Source of the DNA: Sphingomonadales bacterium
Lineage (GTDB): Bacteria; Bacteroidota; Bacteroidia; Chitinophagales; Chitinophagaceae
DNA length: 64,000 nt
Assembly (NCBI GenBank): GCA_016872155.1
Contig: VHBB01000005.1
Span: forward strand, 90,148 to 154,147
Direction of reading: 5' to 3'
Part shown: positions 38,975 through 49,124 of the stretch, in pieces
Layout of the letters: each line of letters opens with the position of its first letter
Position numbering within the stretch: the stretch's first letter is position 1
Made by a program: the position numbers and the translations under genes
Notes under the pieces: model-generated
Database searches by the model: none
Seen by the model: only the letters and a program-made list of their open reading frames with translations
What the model was told of the DNA's origin: nothing

Positions 38975-41050
38975 ATGATACAACTCGAAAACTATGTAGC
39001 CGGACAATGGCTTCGCGGGCAAGGAAACGAACAAGCTTTGTATGATGCGGTAACGGGCGAATGTCTGGGCACGACCAGCACGCAAGGCGTTGACTTTAGG
39101 GCCATGATCGACTATGCCCGGCAAAAAGGAAATTCCGCCTTACGACAACTTTCATTTCATGAAAGAGGCAACCGACTAAAGGCGCTGGCCTTTCATTTGC
39201 AAAAACACCTGCCCTCTTTTTATGCGCTTAGTTATCGCAGTGGTGCCACCAGGGCCGATAGCTGGGTTGATATAGAAGGGGGCATCGGTAATCTTTTTTC
39301 GAATGCATCGCTACGCAGAAAGTTTCCGAACGAAACCTTTTGTATTGATGGAGAAAGTCATAACCTGAGCAAGGGCAATACGTTTATGGGTACGCACATT
39401 CTGGTGCCCAAAGAAGGAGTGGCCATTCATATCAATGCCTTTAATTTTCCGGTCTGGGGCATGCTCGAAAAGATCGCGGTCAATCTGCTGGCCGGTGTAC
39501 CCGCTATTGTAAAGCCGGCTACCGCTACCTCGTATTTGACCGAGGCGGTCTTTCGAGAAATTATCAATAGCAAGATCTTTCCTGAAGGATCGCTGCAACT
39601 GATCTGTGGCAGCAGCGGCGATCTGCTGCACTGGGTCGATAGCCAAGATGTGATCACCTTTACCGGCAGTGCGGCCACGGGCGCCCTGCTTAAGAAAATA
39701 CCGGCCATTCTCGACAACAACGTTCCCTTTAACATGGAGGCCGACAGCCTTAATTGCATTGTATTGGGCGAATCGGTACAACCGGACGATCCCGAATGGG
39801 AACTTTTTGTAAAAGAGGTGCGAAAGGAAATGACGCTCAAAGCCGGTCAGCGCTGCACGGGCGTGCGACGCATTTTTGTGCCGGCCCGCCATCTCGATGC
39901 CATGGCCCGTTCGCTGCAAACAGCACTGGCACAAACGGTGATCGGTTCTCCCCATAACGAAAAAGTTAGAATGGGGTCACTGGCCGGGCAACAGCAGCGA
40001 ACCGAAGTACTAGCGCAAGTTCAAAAATTACTGGCCTCTTCGCAACTTATCTACGGATCGCTCGATAGTGTATCGGTGGTCGATGCCGATGCGCAAAAAG
40101 GTGCGTTTCTATCTCCCTTGCTATTGCTCAACAATACGCCTTTTGCATCGGTCGCACCCCACGAGGTCGAAGCCTTTGGACCGGTCAGCACCCTAATGCC
40201 CTATCGAGGCATAGACGAAGCCATTGCGCTTAGTAAAAAAGGAAAGGGAAGTTTGGTCACCACCATTGTAACCAACGATACGCGCGAGGCCCGTCACTAT
40301 GTAATTGGGGCAGCCTCTCATCACGGAAGAATATTGGTCTTAAACCGCACCTGCGCCAAAGAGAGTACCGGCCATGGATCTCCCCTGCCTTTGCTCGTGC
40401 ACGGCGGACCCGGCCGTGCAGGAGGTGGCGAAGAAATGGGGGGCATTCGCGGTGTTAAGCATTATTTGCAACGCACGGCCTTGCAAGGATCGCCCACGAT
40501 GATCACGGCCATTACATCGGTTTACCAACCCTTTGCCGAAGGCAAGGACCCCGGCAAACACCCCTTTAAGAAATATTTCGAAGAGCTGCAGATCGGAGAT
40601 CAACTTGTAACCGAAAAAAGAAAGATCACTGCAGAAGATATTGACCGATTTGCCGATCTGAGCGGCGATCACTTTTATGCGCATATAAAAGAGACCGACT
40701 TCGAAGGCACCATGTTCGAACGGCAAGTGGCCCATGGCTATTTGATCATGAGTCTGGCGGCCGGCCTGTTCGTAGATAGCTACGAAAAAAATCCGGTGCT
40801 ACTTAACTATGGTATCGATGAACTTCGTTTTACCAAACCAGTCTATCCGGGCAGTGAGATCCAAATACGATTTACCTGCAAAGAAAAATTACTGCAAGAC
40901 AAACGGATCGTAGAAGATCCCGCCGACCAAAAAAGAGGAGACGATATAGAAAAAGGCATTGTAAAATGGCTGGTCGAAATTATGGACGAGACCTCCGAAA
41001 TTGCAGGCATTGCCACCATATTGACCATGGTCGCCAAACAACCCCGCTAA
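38975..41050 (+). CDS. paaZ: PaaZ-like bifunctional aldehyde dehydrogenase / MaoC-type hydratase
   Basis: ALDH domain (FNFPVWGMLEKIAVNLLAGVPAIVKPAT; KAGQRCTGVRRIFVP) fused to MaoC domain (DLSGDHFYAHIKETDFEGTMFERQVAHGYLIMSLAAGLF). Confidence 0.9.
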   Translation: MIQLENYVAGQWLRGQGNEQALYDAVTGECLGTTSTQGVDFRAMIDYARQKGNSALRQLSFHERGNRLKALAFHLQKHLPSFYALSYRSGATRADSWVDIEGGIGNLFSNASLRRKFPNETFCIDGESHNLSKGNTFMGTHILVPKEGVAIHINAFNFPVWGMLEKIAVNLLAGVPAIVKPATATSYLTEAVFREIINSKIFPEGSLQLICGSSGDLLHWVDSQDVITFTGSAATGALLKKIPAILDNNVPFNMEADSLNCIVLGESVQPDDPEWELFVKEVRKEMTLKAGQRCTGVRRIFVPARHLDAMARSLQTALAQTVIGSPHNEKVRMGSLAGQQQRTEVLAQVQKLLASSQLIYGSLDSVSVVDADAQKGAFLSPLLLLNNTPFASVAPHEVEAFGPVSTLMPYRGIDEAIALSKKGKGSLVTTIVTNDTREARHYVIGAASHHGRILVLNRTCAKESTGHGSPLPLLVHGGPGRAGGGEEMGGIRGVKHYLQRTALQGSPTMITAITSVYQPFAEGKDPGKHPFKKYFEELQIGDQLVTEKRKITAEDIDRFADLSGDHFYAHIKETDFEGTMFERQVAHGYLIMSLAAGLFVDSYEKNPVLLNYGIDELRFTKPVYPGSEIQIRFTCKEKLLQDKRIVEDPADQKRGDDIEKGIVKWLVEIMDETSEIAGIATILTMVAKQPR

Positions 41051-41066
41051 CAGTAGATAACCCGCT

Positions 41067-41825
41067 ATGAATACCCCCTATGTAAACTCCACCCGACAAG
41101 GGTCCTTACAGATCGTAGAATTTTATCATCCGCAGAGCAATTCATTACCGCGCACCCTGCTGACCCAACTGGCAAAAGCTATTACCGAAGCGGGTGAAGA
41201 TCCCGAGGTCAAGCTCATCTTGTTGCGCAGCGCAGGCGAAAAGGTTTTTTGTGCCGGTGCTTCTTTCGATGAACTCGCCGGTATTACCACCGCCGCCGAG
41301 GGGTTGCGTTTCTTTAGTGGCTTTGCCGAAGTGATCAATGCCATTAGAACCTCCCCCTTGCTGGTCATAGCCAGAATACAAGGTAAATGCGTTGGCGGAG
41401 GCGTAGGCCTTGCCGCTGCGGCAGATTACGCAATGGCCACCGATAGCGCACAGATTAAACTAAGTGAACTCGCCGTTGGTATCGGCCCCTTTGTCGTAGG
41501 GCCGGCCGTTGAGAGAAAGATCGGAGTGGCCGCTTTTTCGCAACTGGCTATCGATGCCACCAATTGGCGAAGTGCCGAATGGGCCCATCAGCGAGGTCTG
41601 TTTGCCGAGCGCTTCGAAGACGAAGCCGGACTCGACGAAGGCATTAACCGACTGGTCGCTCAACTGCTGCAAAGCAGTGCCGCTGCACTTAAAGAGATCA
41701 AAAAGATCTGTTGGGATGGCACCGAACATTGGACCCAACTACTACAGCACCGCGCTTCGATTAGTGGACGACTGGTACTGACCGAAGAGAGCAAAAAAGC
41801 CATCGAACGATTTATAAAAAAATGA
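41067..41825 (+). CDS. Enoyl-CoA hydratase/isomerase family protein
   Basis: EKVFCAGASFDEL, ARIQGKCVGGGVGLAAAADYAMATDSAQIKLSELAVGIGP crotonase motifs. Confidence 0.92.
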   Translation: MNTPYVNSTRQGSLQIVEFYHPQSNSLPRTLLTQLAKAITEAGEDPEVKLILLRSAGEKVFCAGASFDELAGITTAAEGLRFFSGFAEVINAIRTSPLLVIARIQGKCVGGGVGLAAAADYAMATDSAQIKLSELAVGIGPFVVGPAVERKIGVAAFSQLAIDATNWRSAEWAHQRGLFAERFEDEAGLDEGINRLVAQLLQSSAAALKEIKKICWDGTEHWTQLLQHRASISGRLVLTEESKKAIERFIKK

Positions 41826-42469
41826 AGGCGCCCATTCGTTGCTACAGTAAAGAGAATTTTAATTCGCTTTGTGATTCACTCGCGGCTCGGGATGCCGATC
41901 TGCAAAAGATCATTCGCACGCATGGATATCCTCGCCCCTGGATAAGACCTAATACGTTTCAGACCCTGGTACTCTCGATCTTAGAGCAACAGGTCTCGCT
42001 CGCAGCAGCCTATGCTGCCTTTGATCGCCTTCGTAAAAAGATCGGTCTGGTCACGCCAAAAAAATTGTTGGCCCTTACCGATCAGGAGCTGCGCGACTGC
42101 TATTTTACCCGTCAAAAAATTGTATACGCGCGCGGGCTGGCGCAGGCTATTGTGAGCAAGCAGATCAGCTTACGCAAAATGGAGCACTACAGCGACCAAG
42201 ACGTATACGAAAAATTGATTCCGCTAAAAGGGATCGGCCCCTGGACCATCGATGTGTACCTGATGCATGCCCTGCGCAGAACCGATCAATTTCCATTAGG
42301 AGACGTGGCCCTGGTCAATAGCTTAAAGAAAGTAAAACGAATGCGCCCCACGATATCTAAAGAAAGGATGTTGGCCGTGGCCGCTGCCTGGAAACCCTAC
42401 CGTAGCATTGCCGCCTTTATTCTATGGCATTCGTACATGCAAGAGAAAGGGGCACGCGTTAGTCACTAG
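41822..42469 (+). CDS. HhH-GPD DNA-3-methyladenine glycosylase 2
   Basis: FQTLVLSILEQQVSLAAAYAAF, LIPLKGIGPWTIDVYLMHALRRTDQFPLGDVAL; 4-nt overlap with upstream gene. Confidence 0.92.
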   Translation: MKAPIRCYSKENFNSLCDSLAARDADLQKIIRTHGYPRPWIRPNTFQTLVLSILEQQVSLAAAYAAFDRLRKKIGLVTPKKLLALTDQELRDCYFTRQKIVYARGLAQAIVSKQISLRKMEHYSDQDVYEKLIPLKGIGPWTIDVYLMHALRRTDQFPLGDVALVNSLKKVKRMRPTISKERMLAVAAAWKPYRSIAAFILWHSYMQEKGARVSH

Positions 42470-42478
42470 CCCCTAGCC

Positions 42479-43234
42479 CTAGATATTCAATCCGCCGCAG
42501 GCACTGATCGTTTGACCGGTTACGTACGAAGAAAGATCGGAGGCCAAAAACAGCGTTACATTGGCAATATCGGTAGCCGAAGCAAAGCGACCGAGCGGAA
42601 TACCGGCCTTGTACTTATCGGCCGCTTCGCCCGCTTGCAAGTACTGGGTCATATCGGTTTCAACAAAACCAGGCGCAATCGCATTGCAGCGAATGTTACG
42701 GCTGCCCAACTCTTTGGCCACCGATTTTGTAAACCCAATAATGCCGGCCTTGCTGGCGGCGTAACTACTTTGCCCCGCATTTCCCATCTCGCCGATCACA
42801 GAACTCATATTGATAATAGAACCCGAACGCGCCTTCATCATAGGTCGAATTACCTGCTTGGTCATATAGAAGACACTATTGAGGTTTACCTGCATCACTT
42901 CTTCCCATTGCTCATTGGTCATTCGCATTAGCAGATTGTCTTTCGAAATACCCGCATTATTGACACAGATATCGATAGCCCCAAATTCATTCAATACATC
43001 GGCTACCAGGGTTTCGCATGCCTTGGCATCGGATGCATTGCTTTGGTACGCCTTTGCCTTGACACCGAGTGCTTGCGCCGATGCAGCGAGGGCCATGGCT
43101 TTATCGGCACTGCTGTCGCTCACATAGGTAAAGGCCACGTGTGCCCCCTGTGCTGCAAAGAGTCTCACGATTCCCTCACCGATTCCGCGGGCGCCACCAG
43201 TAACGATCGCCACTTTGTTGTCGAGTAATTTCAT
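42479..43234 (-). CDS. fabG: 3-oxoacyl-ACP reductase (SDR)
   Basis: VTGGARGIGEGI, NNAG, YAASKAGIIGFTKSVAKEL, CNAIAPGFVETDM. Confidence 0.93.
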   Translation of the reverse strand: MKLLDNKVAIVTGGARGIGEGIVRLFAAQGAHVAFTYVSDSSADKAMALAASAQALGVKAKAYQSNASDAKACETLVADVLNEFGAIDICVNNAGISKDNLLMRMTNEQWEEVMQVNLNSVFYMTKQVIRPMMKARSGSIINMSSVIGEMGNAGQSSYAASKAGIIGFTKSVAKELGSRNIRCNAIAPGFVETDMTQYLQAGEAADKYKAGIPLGRFASATDIANVTLFLASDLSSYVTGQTISACGGLNI

Positions 43235-43243
43235 ATACTTAAA

Positions 43244-44770
43244 TTAAGATGGGGCAAATGTAGTTTTATTCAGTTGTAAAATCTCTTCGATCAGCTTTCG
43301 ATCATTGCTTAGCCGGGGTACTTTGTGTTGGCCGCCCAACTTTCCTTTTTGACGTAACCAGGTAGAGAATGTCCCCCGGGGGAGCGAGTGCACCTGGGGC
43401 AATCCCAACGCCATATCACGATACCGCTTAGCCTCGTAATCGCTATTGAGTCGTTGCAGAGCTTTATCGAGTAGTACTGTAAACGCGTCGAGTTTTTCAG
43501 GGGCTTGCTCAAACTCGATCAACCATTGATGGGCGCCTTGAACCCGTTCATTAAAATAAACAGGGGCGGCCGTATAATCAATAACAAGTGCACCCGTTTG
43601 CTGACAAGCTTCTGCCAAAGCCCGGTCGGTATTGTCCACGATCACCTCTTCGCCAAATGCATTGATAAAATGCTTTAACCGACCCGAGACCCTTACTCGA
43701 AAAGGACGCAGCGTGGTAAACTCAATGGTATCACCCAGCAAATAGCGCCAAAGTCCGGCGTTGGTGCTAATGACCGGTGCATAGTGGCGACCGACCTCAA
43801 CGTCGGCGAGTCCGATCGTGCGTGGTGCAGCAGTCCCATACTCTTCTACGGGCATAAACTCCATAAACACACCGTGATCGGTAAATAAGAGCATACCGGG
43901 TTGTTGGGGATCGTCTTGGGCCGCAAAAAATCCTTCGCTGGCATTGTACATATCGAGATACTGAATGTCTTTTCCGATCCACTTCGAAAATTGCTCGCGG
44001 TAAGGCGTAAAGGATACACCCCCGTGCATGTACAGTTCTAGCGATGGCCACACTTCTGTTATATGTTGGCAACCGGTCAGCTCTAAAATGCGCTTAAATA
44101 AAACCAGCGTCCATGTGGGTACGCCCGATATGGAAGTAACATTTTCGTGAATGGTGCTCGCAGCCAGTTTTTCGATCTTCGATTCCCATTCATCCATCAA
44201 GGCAATTTCTAAATGAGGGGTGCGCAGCCAATGTCCCCAAAATGGAGAATTCTGTAACAACACCGCACTCAGATCGCCAACCTGTGCATCTTGATTGAGT
44301 AGATTGATCGTATGGCTACCCCCGATAATAAGTCCTTTGCCGGTCAACAATTCAGAATCGGGCTTGCGTAAATAGTATAATGATAGTACGTCTTTAGAGG
44401 CTCGGTAATGCCCATCTTGTAGACTTTCTTCGCTTACCGGAATAAACTTACTCTTGTCGCTGGTAGTTCCGCTGCTCTTGGCAAACCAATGGATAGGTGT
44501 ATTCCAAAGCAACCCCTGCTCGCCTTGCATAACTCGCTCAATGTAGGGCTTAAGGTCGTCGTACGCATGAATAGGAACGGCCTCTTTAAAGGATCTAACT
44601 GAAAACAAGCTGGCAAAATTATACCGTCTTCCTATTTCGGTGTATTGAGCAGAGGTTACCAGATCTTGCAACACCTCTCGCTGTGCATCGAGGGGATTAT
44701 CTCTCCACGCATCAATGCGCCAAGAACGCAACCGGGCTAAGGAGGATATAGCAGGAGAGAGAATTTTCAT
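43244..44770 (-). CDS. GH3 auxin-responsive promoter family protein (acyl-adenylate/amide synthetase-like)
   Basis: GH3-family motifs FAKSSGTTSDKSKFIPVSEESL, YNASEGFFAAQ, LWRYLLGDTIEFT, GRLKHFINAFGEEV. Confidence 0.9.
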   Translation of the reverse strand: MKILSPAISSLARLRSWRIDAWRDNPLDAQREVLQDLVTSAQYTEIGRRYNFASLFSVRSFKEAVPIHAYDDLKPYIERVMQGEQGLLWNTPIHWFAKSSGTTSDKSKFIPVSEESLQDGHYRASKDVLSLYYLRKPDSELLTGKGLIIGGSHTINLLNQDAQVGDLSAVLLQNSPFWGHWLRTPHLEIALMDEWESKIEKLAASTIHENVTSISGVPTWTLVLFKRILELTGCQHITEVWPSLELYMHGGVSFTPYREQFSKWIGKDIQYLDMYNASEGFFAAQDDPQQPGMLLFTDHGVFMEFMPVEEYGTAAPRTIGLADVEVGRHYAPVISTNAGLWRYLLGDTIEFTTLRPFRVRVSGRLKHFINAFGEEVIVDNTDRALAEACQQTGALVIDYTAAPVYFNERVQGAHQWLIEFEQAPEKLDAFTVLLDKALQRLNSDYEAKRYRDMALGLPQVHSLPRGTFSTWLRQKGKLGGQHKVPRLSNDRKLIEEILQLNKTTFAPS

Positions 44771-44800
44771 GGCTACCGCCAAGTTAAAAAAAATTAGCCA

Positions 44801-45787
44801 TCAATACGCCTCCATGATCTGCTGGCGCAATGGAGCCCTTAGCTTTTCTTCTATAAAGGCATGCTGCAACGCCTGCAGATTGCAGGCCAGCAACTCGGAC
44901 CGGCCCCAGCCAAATGCCATATGTACCTGTTGGTATTCGCTGCTTAGTGTAATGGGTGTAATCATACGGGCATCGGTAGAGAGGCTCATAGAAACCCCTT
45001 GCCGATACAGGGCCCCCAACGAATGAGCGGACATCGAAGAAAAAATATTGGTTTGCAGATTGCTGGTCGGGCAAACTTCTAAATGAATGTTCTTTTCGAT
45101 CAGATAGTCGACCAACAAAGGGTCTTCTATGCTCCTTACCCCATGACCTATTCGCTGTGGACCCAATTCACGAATGACCTCCCACATACTGGCTGGCCCT
45201 GCCGCTTCTCCGGCATGCACCGTAAAGGGAATAGAATTCTCTTTGATCATCGCAAACGCTTCTTTATGCGCCAGCACGCCGTAACCGGCCTCGTCTCCGG
45301 CCATATCAAATCCGACTACCCAGCCTTGGCCAAAAAATTGCCGGGTTAGTGCTGCGGTCTCCAGACTTTGTTGCTCGGTAAAATGGCGAAGTGTACAAAG
45401 AATCAATCGGGGAATCACCTTGTAGCGAGCAGCCCCTTCTTGCAAAGCGGTCTGCACAGCCTCGACCACCTGCGTTGGCGTTAATCCCTTTGTTGTATGC
45501 AATAAAGGCGCAAAGCGAATCTCGGCATAGAGTACCCGGTCGGCCTCCAGTTGCTGCAGCAGATCGAGCGTTACCAAGCGCAGTTGTTCGGGAGTTTGCA
45601 TTAAAGAAAACCCCTTTTCGGCACGGGTCAGGTAGTCGCGCAGATCGGCGCATACCGTTGGGGCCACGAACGCTTGCTCATACTGTTGCAACGAAATGGT
45701 CGGGTCAAGGGCTTTAACGACCGTATAGCTTAGACTGCAATCCAAATGCAGGTGTAATTCTATTTTAGGAAGCTGGGTATAGTTCAT
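44801..45787 (-). CDS. Adenosine deaminase family protein
   Basis: PKIELHLHLDCSLS, FTVHAGEA, RIGHGVRSIEDPLL, LEVCPTSNLQT, STDARMI; start ATG 45787. Confidence 0.9.
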   Translation of the reverse strand: MNYTQLPKIELHLHLDCSLSYTVVKALDPTISLQQYEQAFVAPTVCADLRDYLTRAEKGFSLMQTPEQLRLVTLDLLQQLEADRVLYAEIRFAPLLHTTKGLTPTQVVEAVQTALQEGAARYKVIPRLILCTLRHFTEQQSLETAALTRQFFGQGWVVGFDMAGDEAGYGVLAHKEAFAMIKENSIPFTVHAGEAAGPASMWEVIRELGPQRIGHGVRSIEDPLLVDYLIEKNIHLEVCPTSNLQTNIFSSMSAHSLGALYRQGVSMSLSTDARMITPITLSSEYQQVHMAFGWGRSELLACNLQALQHAFIEEKLRAPLRQQIMEAY

Positions 45788-45794
45788 GCGTAAA

Positions 45795-46574
45795 TCAGCT
45801 AGAAAGACCCGATTGTTGCTGCGCCTCTTCGTGTATCCAATCTTTTCTGCGTAGCTCAAAGTTGCGACCCAGATAAAGCTTGCGCACCTGCTCGTCGCGG
45901 GCCAATTCGTCTGCAGTACCGTGCTTAAAGATCTTTCCCTCGATCAACAAATAGGCGCGGTCACAGATCGAGAGAGTCTCTGTTACATTGTGATCGGTAA
46001 TAAGAATTCCGATGTTCTTATATTTTAAACGAGCCACAATAGACTGAATGTCTTCGACCGCAATGGGATCGATCCCTGCAAAAGGTTCATCGAGCAAAAT
46101 AAAGGTAGGATCGACCGAAAGGGCCCTGGCAATTTCTGTTCTTCTTCTTTCTCCTCCACTCAACACATCGCCATTGCTGTTGCGCACATGCTGCAACCGA
46201 AACTCAGTAAGAAGGGTCTCGAGTTTATCTTTTTGCTGTTGTTTGCTGAGCTTGGTCATTTCGAGCACGGCAGCAATATTATCGGCTACACTTAGCTTTC
46301 TAAATACCGAGGCCTCTTGTGGTAAATAGCCAATACCCATCTGGGCTCTTTTGTACATGGGCAATGCGGTAATGTCCTGTTCGTTCAAGAACACCTGCCC
46401 CTCATCGGGCTTAATAAGACCGACCACCTGGTAAAACGAGGTCGTTTTTCCGGCCCCATTGGGGCCTAGCAAACCCACGATCTCTCCTTGGCGAACCTCG
46501 AAGGATACCTGATTTACAACGGTTCGATTACCATATCGTTTAACCAACGAGCTTGTACGAATGGCTAGCTGCAT
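45795..46574 (-). CDS. lptB: LPS export ABC transporter ATP-binding protein
   Basis: [18 protein letters not shown] Walker [16 protein letters not shown] signature, [12 protein letters not shown] Walker B; start ATG 46574, 4 nt from a TACATTTG element. Confidence 0.93.
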   Translation of the reverse strand: MQLAIRTSSLVKRYGNRTVVNQVSFEVRQGEIVGLLGPNGAGKTTSFYQVVGLIKPDEGQVFLNEQDITALPMYKRAQMGIGYLPQEASVFRKLSVADNIAAVLEMTKLSKQQQKDKLETLLTEFRLQHVRNSNGDVLSGGERRRTEIARALSVDPTFILLDEPFAGIDPIAVEDIQSIVARLKYKNIGILITDHNVTETLSICDRAYLLIEGKIFKHGTADELARDEQVRKLYLGRNFELRRKDWIHEEAQQQSGLSS

Positions 46575-46661
46575 ACAACAAATGTAAGCTATCGGGCCGG
46601 CTCGTTCCAAAGGGTCTTGGCTTTTAACAAAAGGTATGTTATGTTTGCATGCCCCGTACCT

Positions 46662-47612
46662 ATGAAAGTCATCGAACACATCAACCAAGCCAAGGACACT
46701 CTTATTTCTTTCGAAGTGTTACCCCCGCTCAAGGGCAAGGGTATTGGGGCCTTATACAAGCATCTCGATCCATTGATGGCCTTTCAGCCGGCCTTTATAA
46801 ATGTCACCTATCACCGCTCCGAACATGTATTCAAAAAAAGATCGGATGGTAGTTTCGAAAAAGTGGTGGTACGCAAGCGCCCGGGTACAGAAAGCATCTG
46901 TGCCGCCATCATGAATAAATACAATGTGGATACAGTACCGCATCTTATTTGCGGAGGATTTAGTGTCAACGAGACCGAGGACGCGCTTATTAATCTTCAC
47001 TACCTGGGTATCGACAACGTATTAGTGTTACGGGGCGATGCGGCCAAAAACGAATCGGCATTTGAGCCCGAGCCGGGTGGACACCGCTACGCGGTCGATC
47101 TGTTGCAGCAGGTATCGGCCCTCAATAATGGCATTTATCTCGAAGAAGAACTTAAGGACACGCAAAAGACCCGCTTTTGTATTGGAGTGGCCGGTTATCC
47201 CGAAAAACATTTCGAGGCACCCAACATGGATACCGACCTGCGTCACCTTAAACAAAAAGTAGACGCCGGGGCCGATTATATTGTCACGCAGATGTTCTTT
47301 GACAATACCAAGTATCACCAGTTTGTAAAGGCCTGTCGCGATATCGGCATTACCGTACCCATTATTCCCGGCCTAAAGCCCATCTATTCTAAAAAACAAT
47401 TGACGGTTCTTCCCAAGACTTTTCACATCGATCTTCCTTCCGATCTGGCCAATGCGGTTCAAAAATGCAAGAACGATGCCGATGTAGAACTAGTAGGTAA
47501 AGAGTGGTTGCTCGCCCAATCGCGTGAACTCAAGAAAGCCGGGGTACCCGTATTGCATTATTATACCCTGGGGCGTCCCCAACTCGTGGCCGATGTGGTC
47601 AAGGATATCTAA
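46662..47612 (+). CDS. metF: 5,10-methylenetetrahydrofolate reductase
   Basis: [56 protein letters not shown]. Confidence 0.93.
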   Translation: MKVIEHINQAKDTLISFEVLPPLKGKGIGALYKHLDPLMAFQPAFINVTYHRSEHVFKKRSDGSFEKVVVRKRPGTESICAAIMNKYNVDTVPHLICGGFSVNETEDALINLHYLGIDNVLVLRGDAAKNESAFEPEPGGHRYAVDLLQQVSALNNGIYLEEELKDTQKTRFCIGVAGYPEKHFEAPNMDTDLRHLKQKVDAGADYIVTQMFFDNTKYHQFVKACRDIGITVPIIPGLKPIYSKKQLTVLPKTFHIDLPSDLANAVQKCKNDADVELVGKEWLLAQSRELKKAGVPVLHYYTLGRPQLVADVVKDI

Positions 47613-47624
47613 CCCGCCATCGGG

Positions 47625-49058
47625 CTACTTCTCTTTTTTCTTTAGCTGAATTATTTCGTCCATTTGCTCGTACGAGAGCTTTTTGGCAATGATGCGCTTG
47701 TCTTTATCCAATAGATAAAGAGTAGGAAAAGACTGCACATCGTAGAGTTGCGAATAGCCGGGAATATTTTTTTCGACCCGCTCTTTTTCTGCCGTCTTGC
47801 TATAATAAACATGGCTCCAATGGCCGATCTTCTTGTCGGCAATAAACGTAAGCCAGTCCTTGCGTGTTCCTTCGGTCTCTTTGGCAATGGCAAAGATGCC
47901 TACGCCGTCTTTTTTCCAACGGGCCGCATAGACCGAATCGATCTTAGGAAGGGTCTCTTTACAGTGCCCACAGGTGGGATCCCAAAAAACCACCAGGGTG
48001 TACTCTTTTTTTAATCCGTATAAAGAAACGGTGCGACCTGTAGAGTCGGGCAATTCAATATCCGAGGCCGGTGTACCCAGTATGTTGGCCATTAAACTAT
48101 AGGCGCGGTCGGTGATGGTCTTTTTTCCTTGCTCGCTGAGCCAGGGATAGGTCTTAGCAGAAAAATATTTTTCGTACAAATGCACAAAGACGGCATCTTC
48201 CCACATGTAGCGCTGGGTATAGTAGCGGTTGATAAAGCGGAGCAACAAAAACCGCTGCATCTCGGCATTGATCGATGCATACCCCAGCATATAATCCATC
48301 TCTTTGTTTACAGAATCAGGATTGGGTGTAACCAGTTGATTAAAATAACGATCGAGCTTATCCTCGAAAAAAGTGGTGTAGGCCAGTCGTCCGTCCCAGA
48401 AATTTACACCATCCCAAAAATGATCCCGGTAATATTGAAAGGCCTTGATAGAATCTTCGCGATTGGTCGGTTGCTGCAGATGAGCGGGTAAAACAGGTTC
48501 GCGCATGGCTTGCAGCAACGAAGCCAAAAAACTGCCTTCGTTTTCTTTGATCAGCTGGTCGCGCGCGTCGCGCAAGTCTAGATCGAGTGTAGTAAGCAGG
48601 TCAATTATACGGGTAGAGTCAACTTTTCCACTAGCGGTTTTCAATTCTTCGCGAAGTGTGTTGATGCGCATCCCTTTTTCGGATACCATGCGCTGGTAGC
48701 GGGCAAACAATTCGTTATCGGGTGAGTTTACATAGGTGATGCCCCCCGGTAATTGGGCCGAATCGGCTATGACCGAAAAGCGCTGCTGCTTATCGACCAA
48801 GATCTCAAAAAAGCCCGATTTGTTAGGAAAGCCGATCAAATAGATACCTCCCTGCAAGGGCTGCTTTCCTTTAAAGACCCCTTTTGATTGCTGATCTACC
48901 AATACCGAATCGATAATGGGATAGGTCTTACCGAAGTAATGACCCAAATAGATATACTGATTCTTGTAAGGCTTGAGCGTAACGGTAATCTCATAACCGC
49001 TCTGGGCCCGTAAAGAGAAGGTAGATGCCAACAACAAAAAACTTAAAAGACGTTTCAT
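47625..49058 (-). CDS. TlpA-like thioredoxin-fold lipid/periplasmic protein with N-terminal DUF4369-like domain
   Basis: Signal peptide; C-terminal VVFWDPTCGHCKETLPKID (CxxC) thioredoxin motif. Confidence 0.88.
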   Translation of the reverse strand: MKRLLSFLLLASTFSLRAQSGYEITVTLKPYKNQYIYLGHYFGKTYPIIDSVLVDQQSKGVFKGKQPLQGGIYLIGFPNKSGFFEILVDKQQRFSVIADSAQLPGGITYVNSPDNELFARYQRMVSEKGMRINTLREELKTASGKVDSTRIIDLLTTLDLDLRDARDQLIKENEGSFLASLLQAMREPVLPAHLQQPTNREDSIKAFQYYRDHFWDGVNFWDGRLAYTTFFEDKLDRYFNQLVTPNPDSVNKEMDYMLGYASINAEMQRFLLLRFINRYYTQRYMWEDAVFVHLYEKYFSAKTYPWLSEQGKKTITDRAYSLMANILGTPASDIELPDSTGRTVSLYGLKKEYTLVVFWDPTCGHCKETLPKIDSVYAARWKKDGVGIFAIAKETEGTRKDWLTFIADKKIGHWSHVYYSKTAEKERVEKNIPGYSQLYDVQSFPTLYLLDKDKRIIAKKLSYEQMDEIIQLKKKEK

Positions 49059-49124
49059 ATACTATCAAAAATAATAGGTAAAGTTATTAAAATCCCGCAC
49101 AACTAAGACAGCCGTTATCTTTGC

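Noticed and set aside
39311-39955. 214-aa minus-strand ORF inside paaZ
   Set aside because: Antisense shadow frame of a conserved ALDH domain
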